Part shown: positions 20,532 through 34,042 of the stretch, piece by piece | Numbering within the stretch: the first letter of the stretch is position 1 | Layout: the number at the start of each line of letters is the position of its first letter | Origin: Eutypa lata | Lineage: Eukaryota; Ascomycota; Sordariomycetes; Xylariales; Diatrypaceae | Direction: 5' to 3' | DNA: 64,000 bases | NCBI GenBank assembly: GCA_022661535.1 | Contig: JAKULF010000001.1 | Location: 4,030,001 to 4,094,000, forward strand | Program-made: the position numbers and the translations under genes | Notes under the pieces: model-generated | Told to the model about the DNA's origin: nothing | Seen by the model: only the letters and a program-made list of their open reading frames with translations | The model's database searches: none

Positions 20532-23260
20532 TCTCGCGAGTAGTGAATATTGGCGGTGGATAGATAAAGTATTCTGAAGAGGTTTCTACAGTTGAGAAAG
20601 AAGGGTTTGGTTTAGACAGAACAAACAGGATAACATGCATCCGCTTGATGGCTTTCTTATATAGACAGGCTTGGCCTTGGTAGGGGATTGGAGTTCTTGA
20701 GTAAAGCACTACGAACTCATAAGCGCCCGCAGGACTTGATACGACGGAAAATCATTGACACAGAAGGTAACACTGACGATATCTACAGTGACTTCAAACA
20801 CGCCGTAGATCGAAATTTGTATGATATATCTCTAAATATTCCAAGTTTTCGTTTCCGAGAAGTGAATCATGTCGCAAAAGTAGGATGCTCCGCAAAATCT
20901 TACATACATGTGTACGACCATAGTATATCAGGCATACAATAAGTTGAGTGACTACTAAGACTTCAGAAAGGAACTTAGGCCTCGTAGCAGTAAGAAAGTC
21001 TATTCAGATGAGTAGCAGCAGACCCTCAACGTATTGCATCCTGTTATGATTGGTTAAATATCCCGATGATGATGTGCTTCATGTTGGGCAACATATGTTT
21101 TAACTAATAAAACTGGTCGCCTTGTGTGTTGTGGTCGCACCTTGTGTAGATTTATCATTTCGAAGGCACGCACTTGCGATTTTTGTATTGTACAAGTTTC
21201 ATAATCGACTTATATTTCAAGCAGAGCTATGTTTGTTGCACCTCACACAACATCTTCGCCTGGATCAATCAACATCATATATAATACTAAGCACCGACCA
21301 TATTTCACCCATTAGCCAGCATATTCCCTATACGTTGCAGAAGATCTGCGATATAATGGTTATTAGGATGTTTTATGGTCAATATTAGAAGGTCATCGTG
21401 CATGCAATGTTTTACGATAATATCTAGTTGTCTGCTGGTGATTCAATATTGCCACAGCCTACAAGTTTAGTTCTCAATGCCAATTTCGAATGGAAAAGAG
21501 AAGTAGGGTTCGTTGTAGAGGTTCAGATAATATTCCAAGTTATTTTAAATCATATTAATAGTGAACAGCGTGCCGTGTTAACGTTAATCTGATTGTAGGG
21601 GATGATTGGTAATACAGGCTCCAGAAGAAGGAGATATGGAAAGCTTTGTATACAGGGTGATCTCTTTAGAGGCAGGCTATCCCGCGTTACAGAACGGCGT
21701 AAGAAATTATATTATGGATAAGGGTGTATATAACTATATATAAGGAAACAACTTAACAGATGGTCCACCTTAAAAGAGCATTATTATCAAGTTGTTGCAG
21801 TCCTTGGTTCTGTCTTGTTGTACCGAAGTGTCGAACATTTCCTTTTCTTTCGCTCACGACAGCTCCACGCAACTCGATGTATTCCCACTTGTACAGATAC
21901 CCTGTTGGGGACCCTTCCGACGTAGTCTCTCCGAACCATCTGTAATTTCTACGATGGGGTTTATCGCGTTGCTACTCTATATTATAGGTATTGTGTGTAA
22001 AACCCTTAATTTGGACTTCTGCCTAGGCCGCAGGTGCTCAGTATTAACTTGAATAACCACCGGTGCACAAAAAAAAAGGCACTCTCAAAGAACCAGTTAA
22101 ACGTGATCCATAATATTCATTGCGTCGGTTATCGGTTGCCGAGCTGATCATCGTAGTTCACCCTTTAAGTAAGCCTGAAGGTAATGCTGGTGTGCAACCT
22201 CGCCCCCCTTTGCGTGACTGCAGTTGGGAAGAAAAAAAAGGACCTACCGAGGAACTTCTTTCTATGCTACCAGTATGTATAATATGACCTGGATGTTGAA
22301 GAATAATATACTATTATAAATCAAAGTCCCGGCGTTATCATGACCGTTACATATGTTGAAAGCTCCCGGTTGTATGATCCCTTGGGCACATTTGTAGCAA
22401 TGTATAAGCTCACAGAGGGTTTAAAATTGACAGTGAAATTTAAAGAGATTTAGCTAGATAGCTATCTACTCGTAAGTAATGATAATTATGAAAATTGGTT
22501 TCTTCCATTGTCCCCCCCCTCCCCTTATCAAAAGTTCTCGGCGGGCACTTTGATTCCCGTAGAAGAGTTGCACAGTACTTGATATCACTTAATGTACATA
22601 CTTTATAGCCCCATGGCTTCGTCTAGATATACTACGTATGATATAAATATCTTCCAGGGCATCGCTGCCATGCTAATTTTTCAAATGACCTTTCTTAACC
22701 ATCTTAGCTCTGCAGCTTGGCAGCTATCGCATGGCCGTATAATAAGTTTCTCCTCCAAGTCTGGACGGAAATAGTACGGCTGCAACCAATGTCTATTGAC
22801 CGACTTGAGCTCGGCAACCAGATTATACCAACACCACGATCGCTAGCGTCGCAAATGTGAGATACTAGTCCCTGCTGGCCTCGACCATTTGCGGAGTACC
22901 CCGCATACAGGAACCACCCGCTACTACGTAATTATACTAGCCAGTCCACCTGAGTCCAGCAGAACAGCATCATCGGTTGGAAAAATGACCGAATCTGGGG
23001 ATAACGTGGGGAAGCCGTGCGGAGAAGTAAAACCACCATTTCACAGCTTCCCATTGGACGATGTTATCGTCAACGTGGGATCCGGCATTTAGAGCGAGCT
23101 CGACGGCATGCTCTGGTTTCCAATTCAGGGATAAAGACGATCGACAGCTCTCTTTCCATCCCCTTCCTCACTTTTTGTTCGTTGAGATAGACAGGCGTTG
23201 ACGCGGATTTTTTCTTTTTACTATATCTATCCTCAAAGCTGTCGTCTGCTAGTCCTCATC
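20532..23260. other. Gene-poor spacer
   Basis: 2.7 kb with no gene I can support. Short open frames near 20688-20942, 21122-21388, 21760-22052 and 22889-23092 lack signal peptides, domains or plausible splice partners. The last 150 bases are C/T-rich and probably the promoter of the MFS gene. Confidence 0.5.
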
Positions 23261-25149
23261 ATGACGGAGAAACCAGTACCTGTGGAACACCTCGAAAACG
23301 ACCAAGTTGCGGTTTGTTCTGACCTCAATGATGGCCCTACGACGAGACACGATGTAGCTGACTTGTCGCAGGAGCATGTGGAGCCATCATCAGAAACCAG
23401 CAACAATTGCGAGTTTGATGAAAAGCGCAATAAACGCTTCAACCGACGTCTTGATATCCGACTCCTCCCGCTATGTTGCTGGCTTTACCTCCTGAACTTC
23501 CTCGACAGGGGCAACATTGGCAACGCGAGGATTCTCAACAACGAGACGGGGGATGATTTGATGACCCGAACTGGGACGACATCCCAAGGCTATGCCATCA
23601 CCTTGACACTATTCTCTGTGGCCTATGCCGTATTCGAAGTTCCGTCTAATTGGGTCATGAAGCATCACGTGCGACCATCGGTCTGGCTAGCTATTCTGCT
23701 GTACGTCGAATATTGCAATTCAATACCCGTCTTGCTTCATTTTAGGCTTTGGTCTTTTACCTAGGGAACTCACTGGATGTCCGGTTCTTCCAATCAAAGC
23801 TGAATTCCCCTTCTCGTGAAATACTAACGCATCGTTCTATAGTGGCTGCTGGGGAGCTCTAACAGTTGGGTTTGCTGGAGTTCAGAATTACCCTACAGTC
23901 TTGGCATTGCGATTATTGATTGGTGTTGTAAGTGGCTAGTTGGCGGTTGAAGTCCGTTGCGCTGTTAATTATCTTGTCTCTTTTGTTTTGGACCATGCCC
24001 TCCATGCATTTTATAAAGTATACTCCTGCTAACTTGAACAGTTCGAAGCTGGTTTCTTTCCAGGTGGGTAATATCATGACGTATCAATGCTGTCCTGAGA
24101 ACTAAACCCTCCCGTAGGCATCGTCTACGTCATTACTATCTGGTACCGCCATAATGAGCGAGCAGTCCGTATCGCATTAGTGATTGCTTTTTGCAATCTT
24201 GCCGGAGCTTTTGGAGGCACAATCGCATATGGCATTGGACATGTGAACGGGGCAGCTGGATTACAAGGCTTCCGCTGGTTGTTCATCATCGAGGGCATTA
24301 TCACAATCTTGAGCGTGCTACCGACGCTTCTCATTCTTCCAGACTATCCGTCTCGCGCCAAGTGGTTGAGCGAGTCGGACAGGCAGTTTGCAGAGGACCG
24401 GCTCAAGGAACGAGGTGGTGGGTATAACCGCGATCACGCTACTCGAAAGGAGATACTGGAAACTTTCTTCAGCCCGCGGATGCTCGCTCATTACTGTGCC
24501 TACGTAAGCTAGGCTTCATCCAAAGCTACACATGCTAATGTTACTTGCTGATTATCATACCGCGTAGATTGCGAACGTAGTCCTCCAGGGGTCCTTCACG
24601 TTCTTTGCACCCACCATCGTGGCGGGTCTCGGCTACCAATCCGTGCAAGCCCAGCTGATGACCGTCCCACCGTGGGTCGTCGGCTTCGTCGTCGCCATCG
24701 TGCTCTCCTACTCTGCGGACCACTTTGACGCGCGAGGCTGGCACATCGCGGGGCTCTCGGTAGCGGGCGGCGTCGGGTGGCTGACGGCCGGCTTGCTGCC
24801 CCCCGATGCCTACGTACAGCGCTATGGCTGCCTATGTCTCGCAGCGGCGGGCGCGTTCCCCTGCGCCCCGGCCATGACCAACTGGGTGACGTGCAACACG
24901 CCGAGTCTGCTGACCATCCCGTTCGCCATCGCCCTTCATAACTCCTGCGCCGGTATTGGCCAGATCATCGCCCAGTGGATATGGAAGGCGGACGAGGCGG
25001 ACGAGGGATACCCCACAGGGAACTTTGTGTGCGCCGCTTGCTGCTTCTTCGTTGCTATTGTGGCTACAGGCTTGAGGCTCTGGTACGGGAGGATGAATAG
25101 GGTTGGAGCTCTTGATGCCCGGGGCGAGAAACGCATTTGGTCGTACTAA
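23261..25149 (+). CDS. MFS transporter of the allantoate permease (Dal5) family
   Basis: Five exons, 23261-23700, 23843-23927, 24042-24063, 24118-24503 and 24568-25149, join in frame to 504 residues; the third exon is only 22 nt. Cytosolic N-terminus, then L-L-P-L-C-C-W-L-Y-L-L-N-F-L-D-R-G-N-I-G-N-A-R, the typical first helix and D-R-x-N-I-G-N motif of anion:cation symporters. The central loop has the P-D-Y-P pattern. About 12 membrane helices are expected. The family imports carboxylates such as allantoate, nicotinate or related organic anions; the substrate here is unknown. Confidence 0.88.
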
Positions 25150-26007
25150 GCCTGACTCGGGCGAGATCGAAAATACATTTTACGTGTCATGTAGCTTTTT
25201 GGTCAAAGCCTGTTTTCCAATACTTGCATTGTATTTATTTAGCGTCATTAAAGTACGTAGTGTGATAGTTAGCCCTCATTGAATTCTAGGATATTTGCTT
25301 ATTATGGCGGATAAATAGCCGTTCTTGGTTAACTAATGGGTTGGTCTGATTTAGAGCTCTCCTACTAACTAAGCCCGCTTCATGTTTATGTGCGACATCC
25401 CCAATCCCCCAGTCCTATGTCGAAATGACTATAGCAATCAATTGATAGAATGCTTGCAATCCCAACCATGAGATAAAAAGAGGTCTGAAGGCACCATCGG
25501 AAAGAATACCGAACGAATGACCCCTGCCCCTTTCTCCATATTCTGTTTACGTCAGTGTGCGGGGGAAGCTAAGTAACGCTAACAGAGGCGGGGTATGTAA
25601 GTAAGCACTTTTGGTACCTATGTAGATGGAAGATTAATCCAAATTCATCGCTGAATAGGTAGCCACAGGCTCCGTCTATTTACTTGTGGTTTGATTTAGT
25701 ATCAGCTCCAAGCCAAGAAATACTCAAATATTGCTAATAACTTACCTAAGATAATGGTATAGTTCATCTGTGATAATTACATCAAGAGGTTCGTTAAAAC
25801 CGGACTTTTGCCGATCGCTTGCGCTAGTACTTCGTAATTACCTAACTTTTTTCATATTTCGGCTAAACGTCTCGACCGTCACAACCTCTTACCAGCATTC
25901 CGCCCTGCCCTACCCAGCTGGGCGGTTCCTAGCCCTGACAGCAGTTAATTACCGGCAGAGTGTTTTGGGTTCAGTGTAACCCTAGATATCCGGTAAAATC
26001 TACCCCG
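25150..26007. other. Intergenic
   Basis: No gene supported. TACCTA/TAGGTA motifs typical of these spacers occur near 25600-25660. Confidence 0.5.
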
Positions 26008-27799
26008 ATGGCTTGGCCTTATAAGTTCCTAGAGCTTGACAAAGCTGCAAAGCAATCACGTCGCCAGGCCCTTAATCACGCCGCGTTCCTTGCCCACGTT
26101 TCCGTCTTGATTGTGTTAGCGGCTTTCCTCCTTTATAGAATCGGAGTGTTGCTGGCCAAGAAGTTAAGCCCCAATCGCACTTTGTACGCTGCCGTTCCGG
26201 GGTCACCGACTTTGAAGCGACAGAGACAGACTGCTTCTGGATTATTGGTAGTTGCCGCGAGGAAAGCCGCTTGGTGGCTTGAGGATGACGTATGGTTCTT
26301 AGGGGGAAACTGGGGTCAACGAGCCGAATTTATCTTTGGTTCGATCTGGACCCTATGGCTCCTTTTCCTATGTGTGAACGGGACCGGCAAAGGTGAGTCT
26401 ACTTACCCCTTGAACCAGTGGCTGGATCCAAGGAGGTCCAACTAATTTGCATCCAGATTATCTTCACTTGACCAAGCAATTTGGGGCAGTCGCAGTATCC
26501 CAATTGCCAATCCAATATGTGCTAGCATTGAAGAAGTTCGCACCTGTTGCATTGGTTTGTGGCTCATCTCACGAAGTAATCAATCGATGGCATCGTGTCC
26601 TGGGTCGCGTGATATATTTCCTCCTGTGTCTGCATGCTGCTTTCTATCTTAACTACTTCTACCAGATGGGCATCCTCAGTCGGCGCATTCTTGATCTCGT
26701 GCCGGCTCTTGGGATTACCGCGTTCATTGGTATAATAATGCTTAATACCACAGCGCTTTATGCTGTGAGGAAATATTCTTACCGCGTATTCTTCATTACT
26801 CATCTCATTGTCGCTTTTGCGCTCCCGCCAATAGTCTTCTTTCACCACCGCACTACGATTTTCTATGTTGCCGAAGCTCTCGTGCTTTTCATCATCGACC
26901 TTGCAGTACGCAAGATTGACACAATTGCTGTCGATGCCAGTATAGCCCCGATTCCTGGGTCTGACCTGATAAAGATCGTAGCCGCTGTTACATCGCAACG
27001 GATAACTCGCTTTCGCGAGAGTCCGGGCACCTATGTGTACTTAAGCATACCCGCAGCTTCTCGCCCAATCTCCAATTCCATCTCGGCAGCTCCCTATCTT
27101 TTCGAATTCATGTTTAACCCATTTACAGTTGCATCAGTCGCTGATGATCAAGCGGAGTTGACTCTCATCGCTCGGTGCCGTGATGGACCGATGACCAGAA
27201 ACCTATGTAGACTTGCCCATGACAATGCCGTTGGCGCGAGATTTCCTGTTTCAATGGAAGGGCCTTACGGACACGCAGCTCAACTTCCGAACTTAGCTGG
27301 AACAGAATTTGACCGGCTTTTGCTTGTCGCCGGTGGAGTCGGAGCATCATTCATTCTACCCCTTTACAAATCAGTCGTGAGCGATAATCCGGAGGCCCAT
27401 GTCTACATGATATGGGCTGTCCGCGACGCGAGCGACGCCACCTGGCCCGTCAATATAGGCGCGGAGAAGAGCATTCTTGACGATGATCGGGTCCAGCTAT
27501 TTCTCACCGGGAATACATCTGAGGAAGGAAGTGATGCCGGAACCTCTAGTACCGGGGAAAGTGAGATTGAAATGACGCGGGTGTCTAGAACAGAGGCTAA
27601 ACACTCCTCGGATCATAATCGGAGCAGACCTGACCTACAAAAGATCGTGGATGACGTTTTTAGGCAAGGGGCAGAAGAAAGGGTGGCTGTGCTAGTCTGC
27701 GGTCCGGAAGGGATGGCGCGCGAATTGAGAAAACACGTGGGCGTGTGGGTTCGAAAAGGTAGAAAGGTGTTCTGGCATAACGAGAACTTCGCGTGGTGA
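26008..27799 (+). CDS. Ferric-reductase-like transmembrane oxidoreductase (FRE/NOX type)
   Basis: Two exons, 26008-26392 and 26457-27799, give 575 residues. The N-terminal half holds hydrophobic helices with His residues in N-R-W-H-R, L-H-A and I-T-H-L, the heme-ligand pattern of ferric reductases. An FAD-binding region follows (P-G-T-Y-V-Y-L and F-E-F-M-F-N-P-F-T-V-A-S, a form of the H-P-F-T motif with Asn for His). Then come an NADPH-site L-L-V-A-G-G-V-G-A-S and a C-terminal V-C-G-P-E-G-M. It should move electrons from NADPH across the membrane, reducing ferric iron or another metal outside. It follows the MFS gene in the same direction. The metal substrate is inferred from the family only. 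Confidence 0.87.
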
Positions 27800-29383
27800 T
27801 TCTCGTTCTTCAATAATAAACTTGGCAGCTAGGCAGTATTTTCATTCAGTCAGGCTATGCTAGTTACGGTCCCGGAGCTACCGGATCATTGCCAAGCGGC
27901 TTACTCAACCCTAGAGGTCTTTGTATGATGATGTCCCAGCTTTGCACTGGACGATCATGTAATTATTGAGGTAGTGCATACGGAAAGTACAGACTTCTGA
28001 CTTGTTATGTATGTCCTTTACGCGTACACCCAAACCTCGTAGCACTTCCCGTTGCCAAACAAACCAAGGATAACTGTGTCATCACTACTATTAGATACTA
28101 TCATATATCTTGGTAGGATAACGTTTGCTGTGCCCCCAATCCTTCCAGAACCTAATCCTAACCTTAATTCATCGCACCCTTAAAAGCTTTAACCTTAATC
28201 TTAATCGTGCTGCCCGTTATGAGGTAAATTTCAGTGAGGCGATGTCGTGAATGGTGCATCGGAACGCCGCTAGCAATAGCTTCGGACGTCTTGTGTCAAC
28301 TACACCCGGGCTAACCCGACACAGCCCACCCGGCAAAATCCACAAATTCCTGTTTATCGCATCGTCGGTTTCCATTCTTCCACCTCTCTGCAGGGATCTA
28401 GAGGCTACACATCTGCTTTCCCGGCATCTTGAGACGATGGCAGCGCTAACGTGGCCCCGCTCCTTACATACATCAGTCAATTACCGTTCACGCAGCGGCC
28501 TGGCCCTTGCATGACAGATGGGGCTGATCACCCAGATATGATTAGATATGATAGCTGTCGATTATTAAGCTTTCCGTTATCGCTCGCCTGTGGAACCATC
28601 GTAGGCTTTTGACAGGTTTCGCCCATGCGACTGACTATGCCTAATCTCTAGCGTACATTATGTAGATGAGGTAACCACCTGCTCAATATGGCATCTACCG
28701 AGTGGCCAAGGTGCGCCCGACTTCTTATTCGCCGGAACTAAATTGATTAGGAGGCTCAGTCATCCAAAACTTGGGCTCAACGGAGTATGGTGTAACGGCC
28801 ATGTGATTCCAAATGAAGCTATGGTCCCGCCGTCAATAAGTAATATGATCTTATGTTTCATATAAGCAGGTAGGATTTTTTTCTTCTTTCTTCTCCCAAG
28901 AGCCGCCCACACTGGTGAGCCCTGGTACTGGTAACTATTGGTCTTCTGCTGACACCAGGCACGGGCATGGTTGAGCTCATCCATCCTGGCCCTCCATGCC
29001 ATGCCAAGTGATCGGTGGTTATTTATGGGTGCGCTCGCGTTGTTTAAACCCTTTGGACCCCTGTGATGCGTACCAGGTACTCTATATGAACCAGGAAGGT
29101 GGATTGTTCTACAAGACCACATAATCTTAATATCGCATTCCCTGACAGCCTGAACTACAGGTAGGCAAGAAAACATTACTCGTGAGCTAGCGGATCACTC
29201 GTTTGGTAAGCTATTTGTCACGATGGCTAGATCTCTGGTGCTTCTTGGCATGCCGCTGCTCCTACCTGTTTCCTAGAGTATATATGTCCCTAAGCCCTTC
29301 TCCCGGGACTGTTTCATTACCTATAACCCTTCATTCCCTTGGTCTTGAGCGTCAGTCGTTAAAACGTCATTCCTTCAGTCGAA
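27800..29383. other. Intergenic
   Basis: 1.6 kb with no supported gene. Open frames at 28217-28514 and 28760-29176 are opposed or featureless. Confidence 0.5.
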
Positions 29384-30958
29384 ATGCGGTCATCACTCTT
29401 TGCTATTTCTCTCCTCGGTGGAGCGTTCGCTGCGCGGCCATGGATCAATGAACCGGACACTGGTATCGAGGAGATCTTCGGCGATGTGGCGGATGGCGAA
29501 TTGATCCCACTCGATGGCATTGTTGGACTTCACGACTTCGAATGGGCTGCGAGGAAGTACATGTCTACCGCCAACTATACTTACTATCGCAACGGAGCGG
29601 CCGGTGAATGGTCCTACCGTAACAACCTCGAATCATTTGGAATGCATCCGTTCCGGGCCCGAGTCATGCGGGATATCACGAATGTTGAGTCCACCTTCAA
29701 GTACGTTTTTGCCAAGGCATGTATTATGACTCCATAGGCTTACCCGATTTCCAGTACCACGATCCTCGGCCACAACACCTCGGCGCCCTTCTTCATATCG
29801 CCTTGCTCTCGCGGCGCATACGGAAACCCGGTTGACAAGGAGCGGGGTTTGATTGAGGGTGCTGCCCAGGGTGGAATCTTGTACATGGTACGTCCTGCGT
29901 GACTCGTTTAGACTCGTTTAGACTCGTAGCTTGGGACTTGGCGCTGACGCGGTGTTGCTGCCAGGCTGCTTTCTACGCCGACCTAACGATGGAGGAAATC
30001 GGCGAGCTTAAGGCGGAGAACCAGACCATCTTCCGCCAAGTCTACCTAAACCAGAACGATACCGCAACCCAGGAGGTCTTCGACAAAGCCAAGGCCGCGG
30101 GCGCTACCGCAATCATCTATACCGTGGACAGTCCCGCTAACGGTGTGAGACACCGCGCTGCACGCTTCGGTGTCGGTTCGGCGTGAGTACCAACCTACTT
30201 TTTGATTTCTAGATTGACAGTTTGCTAATTAGAACTACAGTGACTCCTCGTACTCGTACATCACTGTAAGAACCAACGACCACTAGGCAGTACCCCATGA
30301 TTTAGACCCCACCGCTGACATTGCCAATCTAGTGGGACGAGTACAAGCGCCTGAAGACGCTGACGGACCTCCCGATCGTCATCAAGGGGATCCAGACGGT
30401 GGAGGACGCGCAGGAGGCCGTGGCCCAGGGCGTCGACGCCATCTACCTGTCGAACCACGGCGGGCGCCAGACGGACGGCGTGCGGGCGCCGCTCGAGGTC
30501 GCGCTCGAGATCCACCAGGAGGCGCCCGAGGTCTTCGGCCAGATCGAGGTCTACGCCGACGGCGGCGTGCGCTACGGCGGCGACGTGCTGCGGCTCCTCG
30601 CCCTCGGCGTCCGCGCCGTCGGCCTCGGCCGCCCCTTCATGTACGCCAACGTCTACGGCGCTGCCGGCGTCAAGAAGGCGATTGACCTGCTGCGGTCCGA
30701 GCTCGCTTGGGATGCGGGTAACACGGGCGTTGCCGATTTGAGCGAGATTGATCCTAAGATTGTGAGTTGAACCTTGAGGGGCCTGAGAGTCACTCCCTGC
30801 GTCCCATTCCGTGCCAAGTTATTCCGTCACCTCTCGTCGTATCATATTATGCCATATAATGTCTTACCGACATCGATACACCGTGGAGTTATTCATCGGC
30901 TAACCAGACTTCGTTTTATCAGGTTCAATGGTCGCCCCTCGCATTTGGAGGCCAGTAA
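29384..30958 (+). CDS. Secreted FMN-dependent alpha-hydroxy-acid oxidase/dehydrogenase
   Basis: Six exons, 29384-29700, 29755-29887, 29965-30182, 30241-30265 (25 nt), 30333-30761 and 30923-30958, give 385 residues. Without the last intron the frame stops at 30770. Signal peptide MRSSLFAISLLGGAFA. The FMN fold is seen in P-F-F-I-S-P-C-S, Y-T-V-D-S-P, I-V-I-K-G-I (Lys249) and S-N-H-G-G-R-Q with catalytic His273 and Arg276, then Y-A-D-G-G-V and G-L-G-R-P-F. The family oxidises L-lactate, glycolate, mandelate or similar acids with FMN; secreted fungal members are known as lactate-oxidase-like. No cytochrome b5 domain is present. The fifth exon is far richer in G and C than the earlier ones. Confidence 0.87.
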
Positions 30959-31454
30959 AAAAAAGGAGATGCAATAGAACAGGCGCATTTTATCGGCCCT
31001 AGATTGGTCATCGTCGCTACATGAGTCAATGTAGATGGCTTTCACTTCTTTTGTCTATAATAGGGGTTATGAGATATCTTTTTGTTAGAATGAATAGAAA
31101 TGAATATAAAAGTGATTCTTATTTCACCCACTCTTGTCCTTGCGGTGAAAATAATCGTGACCTGCTAACACACGCAGATAATAATAACTAAGTAATTAGA
31201 AACCATCAGCTTCATTTTTCCTTCAACTACTGTTTGTTATTTTTGCTTTCCCTAGTATCGTACCAAGATGCCTAATGTTGTAATACAGCCAAGGAATGGC
31301 GCCATTTGACAGTCGGGTTATCACCAATCAGGGCCATTTGGATCTCACAGGGTTCCACAGGTATCATGAGCATTACTTACTCCCTTAACATAAATCAGTG
31401 TTAATTATTTCTGTCGACTAGGAACACATTGAAGATTTCAACAGAACTTGGAAG
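30959..31454. other. Intergenic
   Basis: About 500 bases, no gene seen; presumed terminator of the oxidase and promoter of the chromate transporter. Confidence 0.5.
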
Positions 31455-33185
31455 ATGCGCGACATGTTTCGAGAGACGCAGCGTGCGCGAGAGACGCTGA
31501 TGGCGAATTGGCACTCGGGTTTGACCTCTTTCGGCGGGCCTCCGGTTCATTTCAAAATAGTTAGTTGCTGTCTGTGCAAGCGTATCAGCTGTTACTGATG
31601 CATAGTTTTACTCTGACATTATGATAGTTTCACAGCAAATTTGTTAAGAACCTAGAATGGATAGATGAACAGTTGGTACGATTAAGTCGTTATCCACTCA
31701 TTCGGTTAGGGAAGCTTAATGGCGTTAATGATTCGTTATGATTAGTACCATGAGCTGTTCAGCATTTCTCAGGCCCTCCCTGGTCCCGCCAGCACGAAGA
31801 TGCTCTATTGTATCAACTTGCTCAGGAATGGGGTTCCGGCAGCTATCATTTCGTTCTTATTGTGGAGGTATGTAATGCCTCACGGGCAAAGGATATCAAT
31901 CGGTTTCATTTTCTTAAAAAAAAGACTCTGGCTAAAGTGAATATCGAATGCATACAGTCTGCCCGGAGCGCTGGGAATGTACGGGCTCTCGATAGGCATC
32001 TCGAACATCCAGGAGACATTGCCACGTGCGGTATATGCTATTCTTTCGGGTCTTAACGCCGCGACTGTTGGCGTAATTGCACTTGCCGCCGTCGAGCTGT
32101 CTACCAAGACGGTCACGGATGAGTTCTCGAGAATCGTCTTGTTTCTTAGTGCTTGTGCTGCGTTGATGTACAGCGCTCTGTGGTACCTGCCAACTCTCAT
32201 AGCTCTGAGTGGTTGTGCGACGGTCATCTTTGATTATCGCTGGCTCCACGGCCCTGTCAAGGCCGCCATTAGCTTGATCACTCGAAAGCGCAACAGAAGC
32301 ACCACTGTTGAATCTGGCAGCAGATCAAACGAACTGTCAGTAGATCTTCCAGAATCTGCCACTGGAATCTCGAGACGGGTCGTTTCAAGATCGGGCCGTA
32401 ACGCGGAAAATGGAACCCGACCTTCCTCCCTGCATGATCAACAACAGCAGAACGGCGCCGAGGATCAAGAGCAAGAGCGGCGCATCATACCAGCAGACTA
32501 CCCCCTGAAGCTCCACTGGAAGTCCGGATCCATCATCATCGCATCCTTCCTCGCCTTGTTCGCCGTAGTGATCACTCTCAAGGCCGTGCTACCCGCGCCC
32601 CCGATCCTATACAGCCTATTCGCAAACCTCTACCTAGCCGGCACGATCATCGTCGGCGGCGGGCCGGTCGTGATCCCGCTGCTGCGCGAGTACATCGTGG
32701 TGGAGGGGTGGGTGAGCCCGCGGGACTTCCTGATCGGGCTAGCCGTCGCGCAGGCGTTTCCCGGGCCCAACTTCAACTTCGCCGTCTTCCTCGGCAGTCT
32801 GACCGCCGTCAACAGCGGCCATCCCTCGGCCGCCGGCGCCGCCATCGCCTTCCTGGGCATCTTCCTACCGGGCATGCTGCTCGTGCAGGGCACGATGGGC
32901 GTCTGGGCCGCGGTGCGCGGCCGGCGCTGGGTTCGCTCCGTGATCAGAGGGGTGAGCGCCGGCGCTGTTGGGTTTATCTACACGGCCGTGTACCGCATTT
33001 GGCAGATCGGATATATCGACGAGGGCTTTGAGACTGGTAGGAGTTTGGGCGATGACCCGTGGTGGGTCGTGGTCACGGCTACTGCGTTCGTGGGATGCCG
33101 ATACTTTGGATTCTCACCACCTGTGGCTATTGGGCTGGGTGCTGTGATGGGGTTGATTAGGTATGGGATTGTCAGTAGGGGCTGA
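31455..33185 (+). CDS. Chromate ion transporter (CHR/ChrA family)
   Basis: Four exons, 31455-31559, 31628-31675, 31746-31867 and 31958-33185, give 500 residues. It holds two CHR halves. The first starts with G-L-T-S-F-G-G-P-P (residues 22-30), followed by Q-A-L-P-G-P. The second has A-G-T-I-I-V-G-G-G-P-V-V-I-P-L and A-Q-A-F-P-G-P-N-F-N. A charged linker (residues about 190-260) separates them. The doubled G-G-x-P and P-G-P motifs define the family, which exports chromate in bacteria and resistant fungi or acts in sulfate-like anion exchange. The second half is markedly GC-rich. It may share an oxyanion/metal-stress role with the neighbouring reductase, which is inference. Confidence 0.88.
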
Positions 33186-34042
33186 GACATTGTGCACTAG
33201 TTGAGGGTTTATATATTTCTTTCAATTAAGAGAACTACTAGCCCTGTTCAAGCTGTCTTAGAGGGTCTCATGGTGTTACAAAATCACCCGAGGGAAGTCC
33301 CTGCCTGTCATAAGAAATGTAAATACACCCATAACCCCGAAAGCCATCAAATCGTAAGCCTAGGGTTTAAAATGAGGTTTAATATACATCTTTCCAGTCA
33401 GCCTCGGATCGACACATACGGCTGCATCCCAATCCTAACAATGGATCCTTGGTTATCTATGAGGAACTATGACTCAGTTTAGTACGCTCACATCGAAAGT
33501 ATCGCAAAATGATTCTGCTTATGGAGCAGCCGTGTCTCTTGTGGGTGAGGTGAAACCTGATTTCGCCAATGGAAACTAGCCAATCATCGCATCGATCAAA
33601 GCTACGAAACGCGCGGACTAAGATCAGGCGTGTGGTTGTACTGCAGGATTGCATCTGCACGCTCTATTGGAGAACTTGACACTGCCACCACTAGATCCCA
33701 ATAGAAACCTGCAGTAATCTATCACAGTCGTCAGGTCCGGCACTCCGGCACTCCGACTATGGAACAAAAATGTGGACAGTCATATTTTCGCCTCTTTGTT
33801 ATGAGACAGTGGACGCCAAAACTGATATCAAGCCCTGAAGGAGTTTCTAGCCAACTAAATATAGGATGCTATGAACTGTATGACGAGTGCTCTTCTACCT
33901 TCAGAAGAACCTGACTAGTGAGGCTGAGAGTGCATATATACTCTGGGCTATTGTAACTTTAACTAAAGGCTTCAGGGCAAACTTGATTATTACAACTTCC
34001 CCTTCATCATTATCGTAAACCAGATCATTACCCATTATCAGT
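33186..34042. other. Intergenic
   Basis: No gene supported; only short featureless frames. Confidence 0.5.

Noticed and set aside
28140..28205. CCTAA-like motifs resembling telomere repeats
   Set aside because: The units are irregular (CTAATCC, CTAACC, TTAATC) and short; not a telomeric array.
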